In this document: piece by piece, positions 21,731 to 30,658 of the stretch
How positions within the stretch are numbered: position 1 is the first letter of the stretch
Layout: each line of letters opens with the position of its first letter
Origin: Hydnum rufescens UP504
Taxonomy: Eukaryota; Basidiomycota; Agaricomycetes; Cantharellales; Hydnaceae
Assembly: GCA_014904985.1 (NCBI GenBank)
Contig: MU129034.1
Location: 29,064-59,721, forward strand
Length of the DNA: 30,658 nt
Direction: 5' to 3'
Notes under the pieces: generated by a model
The model's input: the letters and a program-made list of their open reading frames with translations, nothing else
Databases searched by the model: none
What the model was told of the DNA's origin: nothing
Program-made: the position numbers and the translations under genes

Positions 21731-23590
21731 TTATATCTCCGCTCCAGGATCTCCACCTGCGGCTTCACCAGGGCTCCCGGTGGCCACGTTTCCTTTGTAT
21801 TCCCTTAGTCTCGAAAATGCATTGCGGAGAGCACTTTCAGGTTCGAACGTGTCATGTTCAGGGCCGTACCCTTTCCAACGCACTAGGTATTCCTTACGCT
21901 CCGGCTAGCGTTATAGCGATGTCCCACTATTTTTTCTATCTCGTACTCTTCCTCAGCTGCTAGTTCTCTTAAGTCGGGCAATTTCGCGCACTCGCTCTCA
22001 TTGGGGGCTCTGTAATATTTTGTCAAGTGCTGTATGTTAATGATGGGATGCAGCTTATATTCTGGCGGAATGTTTAAACGATAGACGACCGGGTTTATTT
22101 TTCGGTGACCGTAAAAGGCCCTACGCATCGCTGCAGGAGCTTGCGTCCCGTGCCTTTAACATCCACCAGCTCTAATGAGTGAGGGTTGAGGAGGACCTCA
22201 TCCCCTTCCTTGAATTCCTCTTCTCTTCTCTTCACGTCGTATGCTCGTGCTTGCCTGGCTTGCGCTCGCACCAACGCGTCTCTTGCCTTAGTTCGATGGA
22301 CTTCCAACTCTTCAATGAAGGGTGTTGCAGCTGCGCTGTGAGTAAAGAGTCGCTGTATCCCTCGCGGAATGGGGTCGATGGCTTGCGCGCCTGTGCGAGG
22401 GGAATAGCCCATCAATAGAAAGGCTGGAAAGTATCCCATGGAGGAGTGGGGGGTGAGTTATAGGCGGATGCCAGAGGTCCCAGCCACTGCGCCCAGTTTC
22501 CCCTATTACCTGCGACGTATGCTCTGAGCGCCACCTCCAGGGTATCGTTGGCTTTCTCTGTCTGCCCGTCGGTTTGAGGGTGATGGGAAGTCGAGAGCAG
22601 GAGGTTTAGGTCCAGGTGTTTAGCTACCGAAGCCCAGAAGGCTTTGGCCCACCGCGCATCCCTGTCAGCGATCATTCGTTTGGGTATGCCATACTTGTAG
22701 ACCACATGGTCGATGAATAATCTGGCGAAGCCCTCCTGCTTCAGTGTCGAGACCATAGGGACGTATTGTACATATTTCGTGAGCTTATCCACGATCACGA
22801 GTACTGTGTCATGGCCTAATGATTTGGGAAGACCTGTGATAAGGTCTAGTGAGACGACTTCGAAAGGTAGTAACGGGATTGAGTGGGGCAGCAGCTTGCC
22901 GTTGGGCCCCCGCTTATCTGGCTTCATCTTCTGGCATATGTCGCAGGTTCTCGTGAACTGGATGATGTCGGCCCACATCCTGGGCCAGTAAAATCGGGCG
23001 GCTAGGCGGTGGTAGAGGCAGGACGAGCCCGCATGGGCGCTCTCCCATGGGCTATCGTGGGTCTCACGCAGCAGGCGCTGGACTTCTGATCTTGGGACGC
23101 ATAGCCTTGCTACCCAATCTGCGTTGCGGAAGGTGAGCAGTCCTTCTGATGACTTATAGAACCGTTGGGCGGCCGAGACTTCTGCTCCCTCTGGCTCCGC
23201 AGCCCCCCAGGCCCGGCTGAAGCTCGGATCCTCCTTATAGCCCTTCACAAAAGCTAGGAGTCTCCCGGGGCTTATGTTGATAGATAGGCCGCGAGGAAGC
23301 CATTCCCCTCCTGGAGGGTTGGCCTTCCTGCTCCTTTCCCACGTGGCTTGAGACATTTCCTTCTCTAGCCTTTCTTCTGTGGTCATGGAGCTTCGTTTAC
23401 CCTCTCGCACTTCCTTCGATTCGGGTACAGTCCTGGACTGCGCCCTCGTCATTAAGAAGGCTGCTTTCTGCACCGGCATTCGTTCCAGGTTCGCTTCCCA
23501 TGCCTGCAGGAGCTGGTCGGGCAGTGGAGCTGGTAGAGACAGCGTTGAATCCTCCACAGGCGACTGGTGCAGCGGAATTCTGCTTAGCCT
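21731..23590 (-). pseudogene. Integrase with C-terminal chromodomain (end of pol), frameshifted
   Basis: Inserts the cDNA into the genome. The N-terminal zinc motif is HX7HX29CX2C (first His near 23058, last CDIC at about 22933-22944). The catalytic core shows D in SLDLITGLP (22844-22846), D in IADRDARW (22664-22666) and E in DGQTEKAN (22556-22558), spacing DX59DX35E. A frameshift near 22440 separates it from the LLMGYSPR segment and the GDEVLL module. Another near 22110 precedes LNIPPEYKLHPIINIQHL. The chromodomain begins EEEYEIEKIVGHRYN (about 21903-21950) and resumes after a one-base frameshift near 21900 with EYLVRWKGYG and DTFEPESAL, ending TAA at 21731-21733. Chromodomains of this type bind methylated histone H3K9 in related chromoviruses and steer insertion to heterochromatin. 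Confidence 0.92.
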
Positions 23591-25670
23591 TGACAGGGGG
23601 TCAACATTTGAATGAGTCACTCCTGCTCGATGTACGATTTCGAGTCCCGGGAATGCACCGAACACTGCCCCCCACACCGCCAGTCGTCTGTTGGTGTTCT
23701 CGTATGTTCGTGCCCATTGTAGTGCTGAGTGATCTGTGATGATTATATTTTTCTCTCCTTCTACAAACGGCTGGAAGCGACGAGGGCTTCTTTGACTCCC
23801 AGGGCTTCTTGTTCCGTCGCTGAGTAGTTTCTCTCAGCGCTCTTTAGTGAGCGGCTCCAGTACGCTATGACTCGTTCAACGAAAACGATTGTCTTCTCGA
23901 ATTCGCTAGCCCAAGACCCTGGGTCTGGGACATCGTTCGTGGCTTTGAGGCTTGACGTACTAGCTTGGGTATGGGCTCCCCTTTCTGATAAGCAAGTTTT
24001 ATTCATTCGTAGAGTTTTGTACCCTTCAGGTCTTTAAGCTCTAAAGGCTGCACCTGCTGTAGACTGGCTCCTATTGCTATGTCTGAAGCGTCTGAGTATA
24101 TACGATAGGGGAGCCCTTGCATCGGGTGGCCAAGGACTGGGGCTTGAGTCAATGCTTCCTTAATATCCTGGAAGGCTCGCTCTTGCTCGGCTTCCCATGC
24201 CCAAGGTCTATCTTTCTTGAGTAGGTCAAATAAGGGGCTGCTCGATCGGAGTAGAATGGGATATAGTGCGAAAAATAGACCGCCATCCCAAGAAACGTTT
24301 GTAAGGTCGAACGGGTGGAGGGGCGAGCTAGGTCGACCACTGCGCGGACTTTCTCCTTGTGTGTAGACAAGCCCAACCGCGACACTTTCTGCCCCAACAG
24401 CAGTATCGACGTATACATGAAGTGGCATTTCTTTGGTGCGAGCGTCAAGTGGGCTTCCTCGCATGCCTGAAGTACGACGTCCAGGTGCTCCAGATGATCT
24501 TCATATGATTTCGAGTAGATAACTATATCATCGATGTAGACCAGGGTAAATATCCATAGGTATGGTGATAGGATTGACTGCATGAGCCTTTGGAAGATGG
24601 GGGGACCGTTGCACAGTCCGAACGGCATTCTTTTGAACTGCCACAGTCCCCAATGAGAGCAGAAGGCGTCTTCTCTTTATCTTTGTCTTCCATGTTCATC
24701 TGGTGAAATCCGCTCAGTGCGTCCACTGCTGATAGTACTTGTGCCCCCGATAGTGCCTGGAGGATCTCTTTCTGGCGGGGGATTGGGAATTCATCAGGGA
24801 TGGTCTGCGCATTCAACTTGCGGTAGTCTACACAGAACCTAGGTTTCCCATTCCTGTATGCTATGACTACTGGCGCGCCCCATGGACTCTTGGAAGACTC
24901 TACGACTTCCTGCCTGATCCACTTCTCCATCTGCTCGTCAATCACCTTCCTTTTTGCCGGGGACACTCCATACATAGGCAGAGAAATAGGGTCCACTCCC
25001 TCCTTCAAGCGGATTTTGGCTATCGTCTCTAGCGTTCCCAGACGGTCATTGAAGCTGAACGCTTTAATACGTCTGCGGATCAAGGCGAAGGTCCGCTTCC
25101 GGATTTCTGGGGGCGCCTCAGGGGGAGATATTGACGATTGCTTCCAGGTCTTCTTCTCGATACGTTGTAGGATCTGGGGGCTCTGATGTCTTGGGGCCCC
25201 ACAATTCATCGGGCTCCTCAGGCTCCTGTATGGTCTCATCGGTTTCTGTTTGCCTGGCCGGTCTTTCTGCCAAATCCCATTCGCCTAGGGAACCCTTGGC
25301 AATCTTCTGGACCAGTAATGCATAGGCTCGTAATCTCCTGGACTGCATCTTGTCCAGCTCACTGTCAAAATACTTGCCCGGATCGTGGAGGATTCCCAGT
25401 GTATCTCCAGCCCATATCCATTTCGGCCAAGGGGAGGGGTTGGAGACCGGGAGGAATGGGTCGTTGGATCGTATCAGACAGGAAGGAGAGGCCAAGAAGT
25501 ACCCATCCTTTGAAGGAAGTATGATCTTCTCGACGAGCCATTCCTCTTGCCCCTGGAATTGACCTCGTAACCGTATCTTCGCTGAGTGTCCCGGGGGAAT
25601 ACGGACGTCTTTGGCAGCCTTTACGAGGCGGTCTCTTTTCGTGGTAGGGGCGGGACGTGGTCTCAGAGTT
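23590..25670 (-). pseudogene. Reverse transcriptase and RNase H (pol), frameshifted
   Basis: Copies the element RNA into DNA and removes the RNA strand. RT motif A is VDALSGFHQ (24726-24700), motif B MPFGLCNGP (from 24628), and the catalytic box VYIDDIVIYS with YIDD at 24538-24527. The upstream fingers region holds WGAPVV and KPRFCVDYRKLNAQTIPDEF. RNase H shows the expected D-E-D-D set: YSDASD (near 24090), YSATEQEALGVKEAL (near 23800), IITDHSALQW (near 23730) and HSNVDPLSRL (near 23600). Frameshifts occur near 25130, 24650, 24270, 23950 and 23785. One TGA (24003-24005) sits in frame in KLYE-stop-IKLAYQKGE, where arginine is likely. All catalytic residues survive, so decay has hit the frame, not the sites. 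Confidence 0.93.
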
Positions 25671-26190
25671 CCGCCCCGCCATGTAGCTGCAAGTACGTGT
25701 TCCTGTCTCGTATTCCTTCTGGATGTCTGGGTTTCACCTCAACATTCAAGGTGGGTGGCAGAGTTGAGTGGGCTTGTACTGTAAATACACCTTGGGGCTG
25801 GCGAATAGACAACGTAGACTGTTGAGCCATGCGCAGGACCGAGACTTCATAGTTGACTTGGAAATCCTCCCCTAGAAGAACTGGTACGTTCATCCCTGGG
25901 ATGACGTATGCTTCTTCCGTAAATTCCAGCCATTGGCCTTCCTTTGAGCACATCAAGAAGGTAAGGTTGATGAAGCCTAGTATTCGCGCTTGACTAGTAA
26001 GCTTGAATAGATTAGCTTCATCCCCTTCTGGAGCTTGGGTCGTGAGGGAAGGGCACGGTAGCATTCTTCCGACAGCAGCATAATATCTGCTCCTGAATCT
26101 AAGCGCAACTGCGTTGCCGGTCCTTCCATGTTTCCTAGGCGGCCGTCAAGAATGCTGAGGGCTGTTATGCCCAGGCAGATCTACCCTGAG
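25670..26190 (-). pseudogene. Aspartic protease (retropepsin) of pol, frameshifted
   Basis: Cleaves the polyprotein. The catalytic motif LRLDSGADIMLLSEE has DSGA at 26099-26088. A frameshift near 26030 separates it from the C-terminal part with ILGFINLTF, the flap-side region and PVLLGEDFQ, a sequence typical of fungal Gypsy proteases. A second frameshift near 25670 leads into the linker before reverse transcriptase. The segment upstream (26581-26165) is a Pro/Lys/Arg-rich linker in another frame. The active-site triplet is intact. Confidence 0.88.
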
Positions 26191-26599
26191 GCATCGAGCA
26201 TGCCTTTACACACCGGACTGGGCCCGTTCCTGGGGAAAACCTCTCCTCCTTCAGGCCCCGGGGAACGGGGGTTCCTTTCCGGCCCAGTGAGTGCGCGAAT
26301 TTTCTCTCAGGGGTGGGATCGGTTTGTCCTTTGGCCAGCTCGCTCTGCAGGTCGTGCGTCCTCTGTGAGCGGGCTGTTCCGCCTGTCGTTGCTGGCAGCT
26401 GTGGCCCCCTGGGGGCCTCCCTTGCCTCAATGCTTGATCCAGTCCTTGCAGTTTGGTCATCTCCCTCCCCTTTGTCTGGTGGCTTCTTCGGCCTCAGGGG
26501 CGCTCGAGTAGCTGGAGGAACCTTCCAAAATGTCCCTGCCGTCGTATTTACATTATATAGCAGATCGGGACGTGTCTCCACGAATGTAGGCTCCTTCTT

Positions 26600-27900
26600 A
26601 ATTACACTGGAGACAGGTGGTGGAGTGATTGTCCCCCACTCCTCTACTGAAAAGACTGCCCGTTCGTTCGTTCGTCGACGTACGCCGCATATGCGGCCTT
26701 GTATTGCGGAGATTCGTAGCGTCTATGCTCTTTCTGCAGCGTTTTGCGGTCCAACCGGCTGGAGAATTCCCCATAGTGGGGACATTCACGCAGCCAGTGT
26801 TTCTCACTTCCGCAGGCGAAGCAACGTTGCCCCGGTTTATGGTGGCTGATGACCGAATCATTGCAGGGTACGGATACGTCTTCTCTGTGCTTGCTGCTGT
26901 ATGATCTAGCCATGGCTTTCCCGATTGATCTCTATTCCTGGGCTTGAATGGGCATTTGTTCGCATTGTGGGCTCTTGAAGTAACCTCACGTGTCGTATCT
27001 GCGTCGGAGTACTCGTAGGCGCCCTCCTCATCGTTCTCCCACTCTGAATGGAGGGAATCTGAGCTACTAGAGGAGGGACTTCCGATGTCCGTGAGGTTTG
27101 CTTGCTTGTGCTGCCTCGGTTCGCGTCTCCTCCATTGGTGTCGTTCGTCCTCCCAATCTTGTACTAGTGTGTCTTCGTACTGCTTAGCTAGAGCGAGCAT
27201 GTCTTCGATGGGAGGCCTCTCACTCCAGCGCAGTACGTGGTTCCAAGGGAGAGGGGCATTCTCCATGATCGACGCCGTCTCTTCAGCACTATTGACCGGG
27301 AATCGATAGAAGAGACGGGCGCGGAGGATACGTCACTGGATGTATTGGGCCGGGGATTCATAGGGATGCGCTGCACCTCGGAAGGTCTCTTGACTGTACA
27401 TTAGGCGCTGCACCGTAACCCAGGAATCACCTAGGTAGTGTTTGAGCACCCAATCCTCTAGCTTACGCCAGGATTGTAATATGGGAGTGCGGATTGGACG
27501 AGAGTGAGCTCGCCATGCCAAGGCTATGGCGCCTCTAAATCGAGACGACGCTATCAGGGGGAGAAGTCTCGCGACTTCCGGGCCAAAGTTAGCGAGGTCG
27601 TCGCAGGCTAGGATCCACTCTAGGGCCGTCTCTGGGTCCCCATCCCATTCTGGAATGACCGACCACTTGAGTTTGTTATCCCATATAAGCCCTTGCAGCT
27701 GCTGAAAGAAACCACCAGCACCTCCTGGAGGCCCCGGTGGCCCTGGTGGCCCTGGCAGCCCTGGCGGCCCTGGGGGTCTGGGGGGTACAGGTGGCCCTCT
27801 AGGGTCTTGTGGCCCTGGGTCCAGTCCCCTTCCAGGCCCCGGTCACCACTCGGGGGCTCTGGCAGGGGTGGGGGTCCCCTGCTCCCACCTGGTAGGTTAT
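26600..27900 (-). pseudogene. Gag: Gly-Pro-Pro tract, capsid region and CCHC zinc knuckle
   Basis: Forms the particle and packages RNA. A collagen-like run [17 protein letters not shown] is encoded at about 27721-27780. It is followed by the capsid-like region: [34 protein letters not shown], and LEDWVLKHYLGDSW, typical of the retrotransposon gag fold. TGA at 27333-27335 is in frame in AQYIQ-stop-RILRARLFYRF, so CGA is the likely ancestor. After a frameshift near 26913 the knuckle CFACGSEKHWLREC (CX2CX4HX4C) lies at 26823-26782. Another frameshift lies near 26650. The frame upstream of the Gly-Pro-Pro tract contains a TGA near 27845 and at least one frameshift, so the exact join to the 5' coding region is unclear. 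Confidence 0.82.
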
Positions 27901-27985
27901 CCGGTTCTTCCCTCCTCCTGGGCTGTTGGGCTTTCCAGAATCACCCTTCGATCCTCGGGGGCTGGGTGTCGAGACGTGGGGAGGA

Positions 27986-29638
27986 CTAGGACTCGTCCCC
28001 ACGCGTCCCGAGCCCGGAGATGATGCGGGCACCGTTTTGCTCATTAGCTCCCTTGGGAGGATGCGTATCGTGGGCTCCAAAGGTAGGACGGGGCCCGGGG
28101 CCTTTAGTATAGGCCATGGGGGTGATGGATTCCTCCATTAGGCAGGCGAAACGGTGGTGGGCTCGAGGGAGACGTTGGGTAGTGGGGAGGAAGGGAGTGT
28201 CCCTATAGAGGTAGTCGTTGACGTCCGCGTACTCGTTGTTAGCTTTCGCGATGAAAAAGTCTGTACGCGGCGTACTCGGAGCCACCTCTTCAGGGGCCAT
28301 AGCCTGATGGCCTCCCCCTGGGGGAGACCGGGCAATCTGCTGTAATGCGGGGGTCCGGGGCGGTTCTTGTCCTTGGGTCTGCAGTGACGTGGAACGGGCT
28401 TTAGTAGGGGTCCACATAGCACTCAGTAGCCCTTCCCCCATGGTGGAGACCCGTTGGGACCATCCTGCCAATCGTCATATTGCTGACGGGGGCGTCTGTT
28501 GGAGGAGTCCTTCAGGAGTAGACCCTGAAGGTGACGGGCCTTTGTCCAAGGGGATGTCCTTCCAACTAGATGGAGGGGATGGCGTGGCGTCCCAATCCAC
28601 TGACGAGGCGCGATACCGCGCTGCCGAGAGCGACGGAGAGGGCTCAGTGGGGGGAGTTGGCATTGACGGGCTCCCAAATCCTAATCCGGGTCCTCGCTCG
28701 AGAGCTACTGCCCTCCCTTTGCCCTTATTAGTGGCTGGAGGGGTAGCTTCCTCCTCGGGAGGTATGAAAAGCCCCAGGCCGTACGGCTCAGTGTATATAC
28801 GTGGAAGGGGCTGGAGGTTAAGATGGTCATCTAGCTCTGCGTCGTACGCATCGAGCTTTTTCGTGTACGCGCCCAGGAATGGGTGGTGTCGCAAATACGG
28901 GACCTCTTCCCCTTGCTGGATTTCGCGTTGTAGGGTCTCCCACCCTACCATAACCGCTCGGCGGGCGACCTTGCGTATGGGGAGGCGTTTGTCCTCCCAC
29001 AGTTCTTTTAGGCGCTTAGGTAGGTCAGGAGTAGGAGGGAGGGAGGTGAGGGACACCATAGGGGTAGCCAGTAGCATTCCTTGATGTAGATTTTTCAGTT
29101 TCTTTAGGCGCGCGAGCGTCAATTCTACCCATAGCTTCAGCAGTTTATCTGCTGTACACAGTTCCTCGATCGTAGTCAATGTCCATAGCTTCTCGCTGAG
29201 GACGTGCTCTTTGTTGACGTAGAAGGGATACCTCTCTTCTCCCATTAGACGTATGGAGTCTGTAATTACAGCTTGTAACACTTCTACTCCCGTCTGGACC
29301 AGAGCTCTCATCTCCTGATCAATGGCCCAAGCCCCAGTGTCCTCATCCTGCTGGAAATACTCGCCGTAATACGTGGATGGGGAGAACTTCGCCCACGCCG
29401 TGAGAAATTGGTAGAGCGTGATGGGCACATCTGTGTCTGGGAGACAATATTCGCCCAATGGGGCATCCAGGCGATTGATAACCTCCTGCAGATGACCTGG
29501 CATCCGCAGATGTGCAGGGATAGCAAGACATTCTCGCGTCGTGGGGTGGTATTCAATTCCGGGGTCGTTGGGATCGACCACGACATGTAGAGTCCGGAAT
29601 TTAGAGGCGCTTCGAGTGGTGGGTTGGTTAGGACCCAT
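27986..29638 (-). pseudogene. 5' coding region upstream of Gag capsid, ~550 codons, unknown function
   Basis: ATG at 29638 lies only 40 bases inside the 5' LTR boundary. The frame reads 387 codons to TGA at 28475-28477, then continues in the same frame (CGA next) to TAG at 27986-27988. Residues 1-260 look globular and helical (LLKLWVELTLARLKKLKNLH; AVMVGWETLQREIQ). Residues 270-550 are Pro/Ser-rich and probably disordered. It may be the N-terminal matrix-like half of a very long Gag, joined through the Gly-Pro-Pro tract, or a separate ORF. The final TAG is probably reached after a frameshift, since another frame (from about 28080) carries a similar Pro/Ser-rich reading. I recognise no domain. 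Confidence 0.7.
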
Positions 29639-29663
29639 AGTGATCAGTCCAAACTCTCAGTCA

Positions 29664-29677
29664 GCTAGAGGGAACCA
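29664..29677 (-). promoter_or_regulatory. Primer-binding site (minus-strand primer)
   Basis: Read on minus, one base inside the 5' LTR the sequence is TGGTTCCCTCTAGC. TGG at this place is the complement of the CCA end carried by all tRNAs, as expected for a tRNA-primed LTR element. I cannot say which tRNA from the sequence alone. Confidence 0.7.
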
Positions 29678-29678
29678 G

Positions 29679-30227
29679 TGTAATAAAGTACTATAGATTG
29701 GACGAGTAAACCATCGTGAACTGAGGGTAGTTGAACACGTAGCCTAGGGAAGCGCGTAGGGAGATACGAAAGGGAAAAGCAAGGAGGTAGGATACGAAGG
29801 AAATAGGCAAAGCGGGCGATATGAGCGGCTTGAATGAGCGCGGTCGTGCGAGTTCGAGGAGGGCATAGCAAGGGGCGCGCTTCGTAGCATGTCCTCAGTT
29901 CGACCGACTCGAAGATCCTACCTAGCCTGGCTAGGTAGTAATCTCACTTCCCGTTTGGCCTGGCCTCACGTGGAAGTGGAGTGGATGGGCGACGGAAGAA
30001 GGCAGAGGGTTACCTGGAATGGTGATTTGTTAGTAGCTTAGCCGATAGTGAGTACTCACTGCTCGGCTCTCGTATTCTCGCGTTCCTACAAACAGCGTGT
30101 TACTTCGACTCGCACTGGGGAGTAAAAACAACGTAGAATTCGATGGGAGAAGCCGCAGGTTCACTGTGGCAGCTCCCTAATGTCGCGCAACATATGTACA
30201 CTACTATTACATAATCGCTATACTACA
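29679..30227 (-). repeat. 5' LTR
   Basis: 549 bp, same ends as the other LTR. Carries the same palindromes at 29918-29938 and 30047-30060. It has lost more CpGs than the 3' LTR: at most differing sites this copy shows CA or TG where the other keeps CG. No clear TATA box could be fixed on the minus strand. Confidence 0.98.
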
Positions 30228-30232
30228 CCGCA
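30228..30232. repeat. Target site duplication, right copy (CCGCA)
   Basis: Directly abuts the right LTR and equals 18533-18537. Confidence 0.95.
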
Positions 30233-30317
30233 AGTCAAAGTGGGAGTCGTGTTACGTAATCCAAGGTCAAATACCGCCCTTGAGGCATTTGGATATGCCG
30301 ATAGTGATACAATAGGT

Positions 30318-30400
30318 CAGGCTGGTCAGTCACATAGGGGACCTAATTTAGGTACCACTTTCGGGGCAGAAAATGGTACCTAAGAGGTCCCCCAGACCTT
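30318..30400. repeat. Short palindromic repeat, copy B (inverted relative to copy A)
   Basis: GGGGACCTAATTTAGGTACCA and its partner TGGTACCTAAGAGGTCCCC form a ~20-bp stem (with a small bulge) around a ~14-bp loop with GGGGCAG. The preceding GGCTGGTCAGTCAC matches, inverted, the flank of copy A, and nearly matches GGCTGGTCAGACAC at 10328-10341 beside the 370-bp hairpin. TTTCAGCCGAAA follows. Confidence 0.65.
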
Positions 30401-30479
30401 TCAGCCGAAATCAAGCCATTCCAATTCAGTTTTTTTGGCCATCTATTGGCCAATCCATGGCTGTGCTAGATTATTTGTT

Positions 30480-30542
30480 TATTTACTATTGTTTGTTTAC
30501 TATTTATTATTATTATTATTATTACTACTATTATTATATACA
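30480..30542. repeat. AT-rich region with TTA/TAT trinucleotide microsatellite
   Basis: About ten TAT/TTA triplets between roughly 30502 and 30537, flanked by TTTACTATTGTTTGT-type sequence. It is followed at about 30565-30597 by a C-run/G-run imperfect palindrome (CCCCCCTGGGG ... CCACAGGGGGG). Confidence 0.75.
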
Positions 30543-30658
30543 TATTACGCTATATACATATTATCCCCCCCCCTGGGGTTTGCCACCACAGGGGGGGCAT
30601 AGTTCATGCAGGCCACGCACCTGCATATACCCACCACACCCGCCGCGCGTGGGGTCGC

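Larger units (their letters stand above)
18538..30227 (-). mobile_element. Complete Ty3/Gypsy chromovirus LTR retrotransposon, 11,690 bp, defective
   Basis: Two 549-bp LTRs in direct orientation, perfect 5-bp target duplications, a primer-binding site next to the 5' LTR and a purine tract next to the 3' LTR define the ends to the base. The minus strand is the coding strand. Order of domains: 5' coding region, Gag with CCHC knuckle, protease (DSGA), reverse transcriptase (YIDD), RNase H, integrase (HHCC and DDE), chromodomain, then a separate 3' ORF. Protease-RT-RNase H-integrase order defines Ty3/Gypsy, and a C-terminal chromodomain defines chromoviruses. At 11.7 kb it is about twice the usual size, owing to the extra 5' and 3' coding regions. 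About fifteen frameshifts and seven in-frame TGA stops make it non-autonomous. Confidence 0.97.

Noticed and set aside
27693..27989. Trp/Gly-rich plus-strand frame
   Set aside because: It is the antisense of the Gly-Pro-Pro tract in Gag.
19117..28477. TGA read as an amino acid (recoding or alternative code)
   Set aside because: Frameshifts accompany the stops, TGA also ends the short frames, and CpG decay in non-coding LTRs explains the TGA excess without recoding.
28389..29084. 231-codon plus-strand frame
   Set aside because: Antisense to the 5' coding region of the retroelement; composition has no protein character.
19087..29678. Frameshifts as sequencing errors
   Set aside because: Cannot be excluded, but the paired LTRs are indel-free over 549 bp and many breaks are not in homopolymers, so general indel noise is unlikely.
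18538..30227. Classic RIP as in ascomycetes
   Set aside because: Ascomycete RIP favours CpA. Here the changes are at CpG, which fits methyl-CpG deamination better.
21731..30227. Programmed -1 frameshift between Gag and Pol
   Set aside because: Too many frame changes are spread across all domains to single out one as programmed, and I found no clear slippery heptamer with a stem at the Gag-protease junction.

Overview
The window is a repeat-dense, gene-poor stretch that looks like heterochromatin from a filamentous basidiomycete, most likely an agaricomycete. The evidence is a chromodomain Ty3/Gypsy retrotransposon, two candidate introns of 58-59 bp with GTAAGT donors, and protein types that resemble the lineage-expanded hypothetical families of mushroom genomes (from memory, not searched). 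I see no intact host gene, no tRNA or rRNA gene and no CRISPR array.

Layout. 1-2360: a giant degraded foldback (inverted repeat) with a 592-bp solo LTR in one arm only. 2345-3410: about four tandem copies of a ~285-bp satellite. 3880-4300: a diverged ~270-bp duplication. 4300-8270: no supportable gene. 8270-9000: a polypyrimidine tract, a weak coding remnant and a second fragment of the same LTR. 9139-9480: two 248-bp units, each with two palindromes. 9957-10326: a 370-bp hairpin with ~97% identical arms. 10651-16939: three decayed genes of unknown function, one on minus and two on plus. 17155-17240: a short palindromic repeat whose inverted partner lies at 30318-30400. 18538-30227: a complete 11,690-bp Ty3/Gypsy chromovirus on the minus strand, with 549-bp LTRs and a perfect 5-bp target duplication. 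30228-30658: flanking repeat DNA with an AT-rich microsatellite.

In its own direction the retroelement reads LTR, primer-binding site, a ~550-codon 5' coding region, a Gly-Pro-Pro tract, Gag capsid with zinc knuckle, protease, reverse transcriptase, RNase H, integrase, chromodomain, a separate ~850-codon 3' ORF of unknown function, polypurine tract, LTR. All core catalytic residues are visible, but the coding region is broken by many frameshifts and in-frame stops, so this copy cannot be autonomous.

The strongest unifying signal is CpG decay. Of 18 differences between the two LTRs, 17 are CG to TG or CG to CA. All seven clearly in-frame stops in the retroelement are TGA, the only stop that a CpG transition can make (from CGA). 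Four or five further in-frame stops in the neighbouring decayed genes are also TGA, against one TAG. An 18-bp minisatellite at 12546-12671 varies almost only at its CpGs. This points to dense cytosine methylation across the locus.
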